A program made the translations under genes and the position numbers. Shown here piece by piece: positions 5,489 through 6,011 of a stretch of 6,011 nt of DNA. The stretch covers positions 1-6,011 of the forward strand of contig JAFBAM010000167.1 in the NCBI GenBank assembly GCA_019247755.1, in the 5' to 3' direction. The notes under the pieces are model-generated. The model was not told where the DNA came from. It searched no databases and saw only the letters and a program-made list of their open reading frames with translations. Origin of the DNA: Sphingomonas sp. (lineage in GTDB: Bacteria; Pseudomonadota; Alphaproteobacteria; Sphingomonadales; Sphingomonadaceae). Every line of letters begins with the position of its first letter. The first letter of the stretch is position 1.

Positions 5489-5832
5489 TCCGGCACCGCG
5501 GACCGGCCGGGCGCGAGGCGCCGCCAGCTTCCATCGGCCAGCATGTATGCCTCGCCCACGCCAAGGCGGGATAACAGCTGACAGCCCGCGGTAACGCCAA
5601 CGTCCTGCGGGCTAACGCCCTTGCTCGCCGCCAGCCGGCTGTAGAGCGACCGGCGCTGAAGATTGATGGTCGCAACCTGGCTCCGCACCGTGGCTGAAGT
5701 GGGCGCGGCGACCCCGACATAGCCGTCGTAGCGCTCGCCAATGACACCGGCGGCCCGGGCAGCGTCGACCGCCGGCGTCTGTGCGACCGCCGGCCAACCC
5801 ACGAGTGCCGTGAGAAGAAGCAGCTTTCTCAC
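5476..5832 (-). CDS. ydbL: YdbL family (DUF1318) periplasmic protein
   Basis: A 118-residue exported protein. Residues 1-17 are a signal peptide with likely cleavage at AVA before Q18. The mature part has the DUF1318 pattern: VDAARAAGVIGERYDGYVG (22-40), then a segment ending in INLQRRSLYSRLAASKGVS (56-74), then a QDVGVTAG helix and a terminal GSWRRL strand. In E. coli YdbL is encoded with YdbH and YnbE, which bridge the inner and outer membranes for lipid transport, and YdbL is thought to modulate that bridge. The same partner precedes it here: its GTG start overlaps the ynbE TGA in a 4-bp GTGA, so translation is probably coupled. Two cysteines (C84, C117) could pair in the periplasm. Its TAA lies inside the 3' end of the convergent DUF3298 gene. 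Confidence 0.85.
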   Translation of the reverse strand: MRKLLLLTALVGWPAVAQTPAVDAARAAGVIGERYDGYVGVAAPTSATVRSQVATINLQRRSLYSRLAASKGVSPQDVGVTAGCQLLSRLGVGEAYMLADGSWRRLAPGRSAVPDYCR

Positions 5833-6011
5833 GGCTTTTTCGTCTGTGGGAAGGCTTGCGGATTCTGGTTGATCAGTTGCTCGACGTCGCGTTGCAGCCG
5901 CACCAGCACCTCCTGCCGGATGGTGACGTTGAGATTGATCTCGATCGGCTTGTCCGGCGCCTTGACCGAGATGCAGCCGCCGAGCGGCGTCGACAGCACC
6001 GCTGCGGCGAG
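5829..6011 (-). CDS. ynbE: YnbE family outer-membrane lipoprotein, N-terminus cut by window edge
   Basis: An open frame from the right edge to the TGA at 5831-5829 gives 60 residues and lacks only the first few. The visible start is the hydrophobic end of a signal peptide and a lipobox, LGGC, whose cysteine would be lipidated. The mature part is the compact YnbE signature, APDKPIEINLNVTIRQEVLV, followed by RLQRDVEQLINQNPQAF. YnbE is about 60 residues in E. coli, where it sits in the outer membrane and pairs by beta-strand augmentation with the AsmA-like protein YdbH. The ydbH homologue is expected immediately beyond base 6011 on the same strand. Overlap with ydbL confirms an operon. Confidence 0.9.
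   Translation of the reverse strand, partial: LAAAVLSTPLGGCISVKAPDKPIEINLNVTIRQEVLVRLQRDVEQLINQNPQAFPQTKKP

Noticed and set aside
1..6011. Mobile element, CRISPR array, tRNA, riboswitch or defence system.
   Set aside because: I saw no transposase, spaced direct repeats, tRNA-like cloverleaf or defence-gene motifs; the window is almost fully occupied by core genes.

Overview
The window is a GC-rich stretch of a bacterial chromosome, almost fully coding. It fits an alphaproteobacterium, most plausibly of the sphingomonad type. The support is an F0 operon (I-a-c-b'-b) with no F1 genes beside it, a duplicated b subunit (b' plus b), an alphaproteobacterial-style a subunit, and a YnbE-YdbL pair. 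The lineage is inferred from gene content and protein character; there is no rRNA in the window to confirm it. I see no mobile element, CRISPR array, tRNA or prophage signal.

Layout. (1) Bases 2-1738, + strand: the 3' part of paaZ, a two-domain phenylacetate-pathway enzyme with an aldehyde dehydrogenase followed by a MaoC-type hydratase; about 93 N-terminal residues lie outside the window. (2) Bases 1802-2230, +: a small protein of two CBS domains with a strong ribosome-binding site. (3) Bases 4615-2234, - strand: the F0 ATP synthase operon atpI-atpB-atpE-atpF'-atpF, compact and including one 8-bp gene overlap. It meets the CBS gene tail to tail with only 3 bp between stop codons. (4) Bases 4616-4762: a divergent intergenic region with a plausible promoter for the atp operon. 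(5) Bases 4763-5488, +: a secreted protein of the DUF3298/RsiV-like type carrying an EF-hand-like loop. (6) Bases 6011-5476, -: the end of a ynbE-ydbL envelope operon (YnbE lipoprotein missing only its extreme N-terminus, then YdbL), whose last gene overlaps the DUF3298 gene by 13 bp tail to tail.

How the genes work together. The five atp genes encode the membrane sector of the proton-driven ATP synthase (a subunit, c ring, b/b' peripheral stalk) plus the AtpI assembly factor. The F1 genes must be elsewhere, as is usual in alphaproteobacteria. YnbE and YdbL belong with a YdbH-type AsmA-like protein, expected just beyond the right edge, in inner-to-outer-membrane lipid transfer. PaaZ, the CBS protein and the DUF3298 protein have no evident functional tie to these systems.

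Most of the window is ordinary core genome. I do not see a convincing new biological system. The points most worth a second look are a proline directly after the essential arginine of subunit a, an alanine-substituted glycine motif in the c subunit, an EF-hand-like loop in the DUF3298 protein, and an ambiguous start of atpI (a TTG codon with a strong ribosome-binding site versus a downstream ATG).
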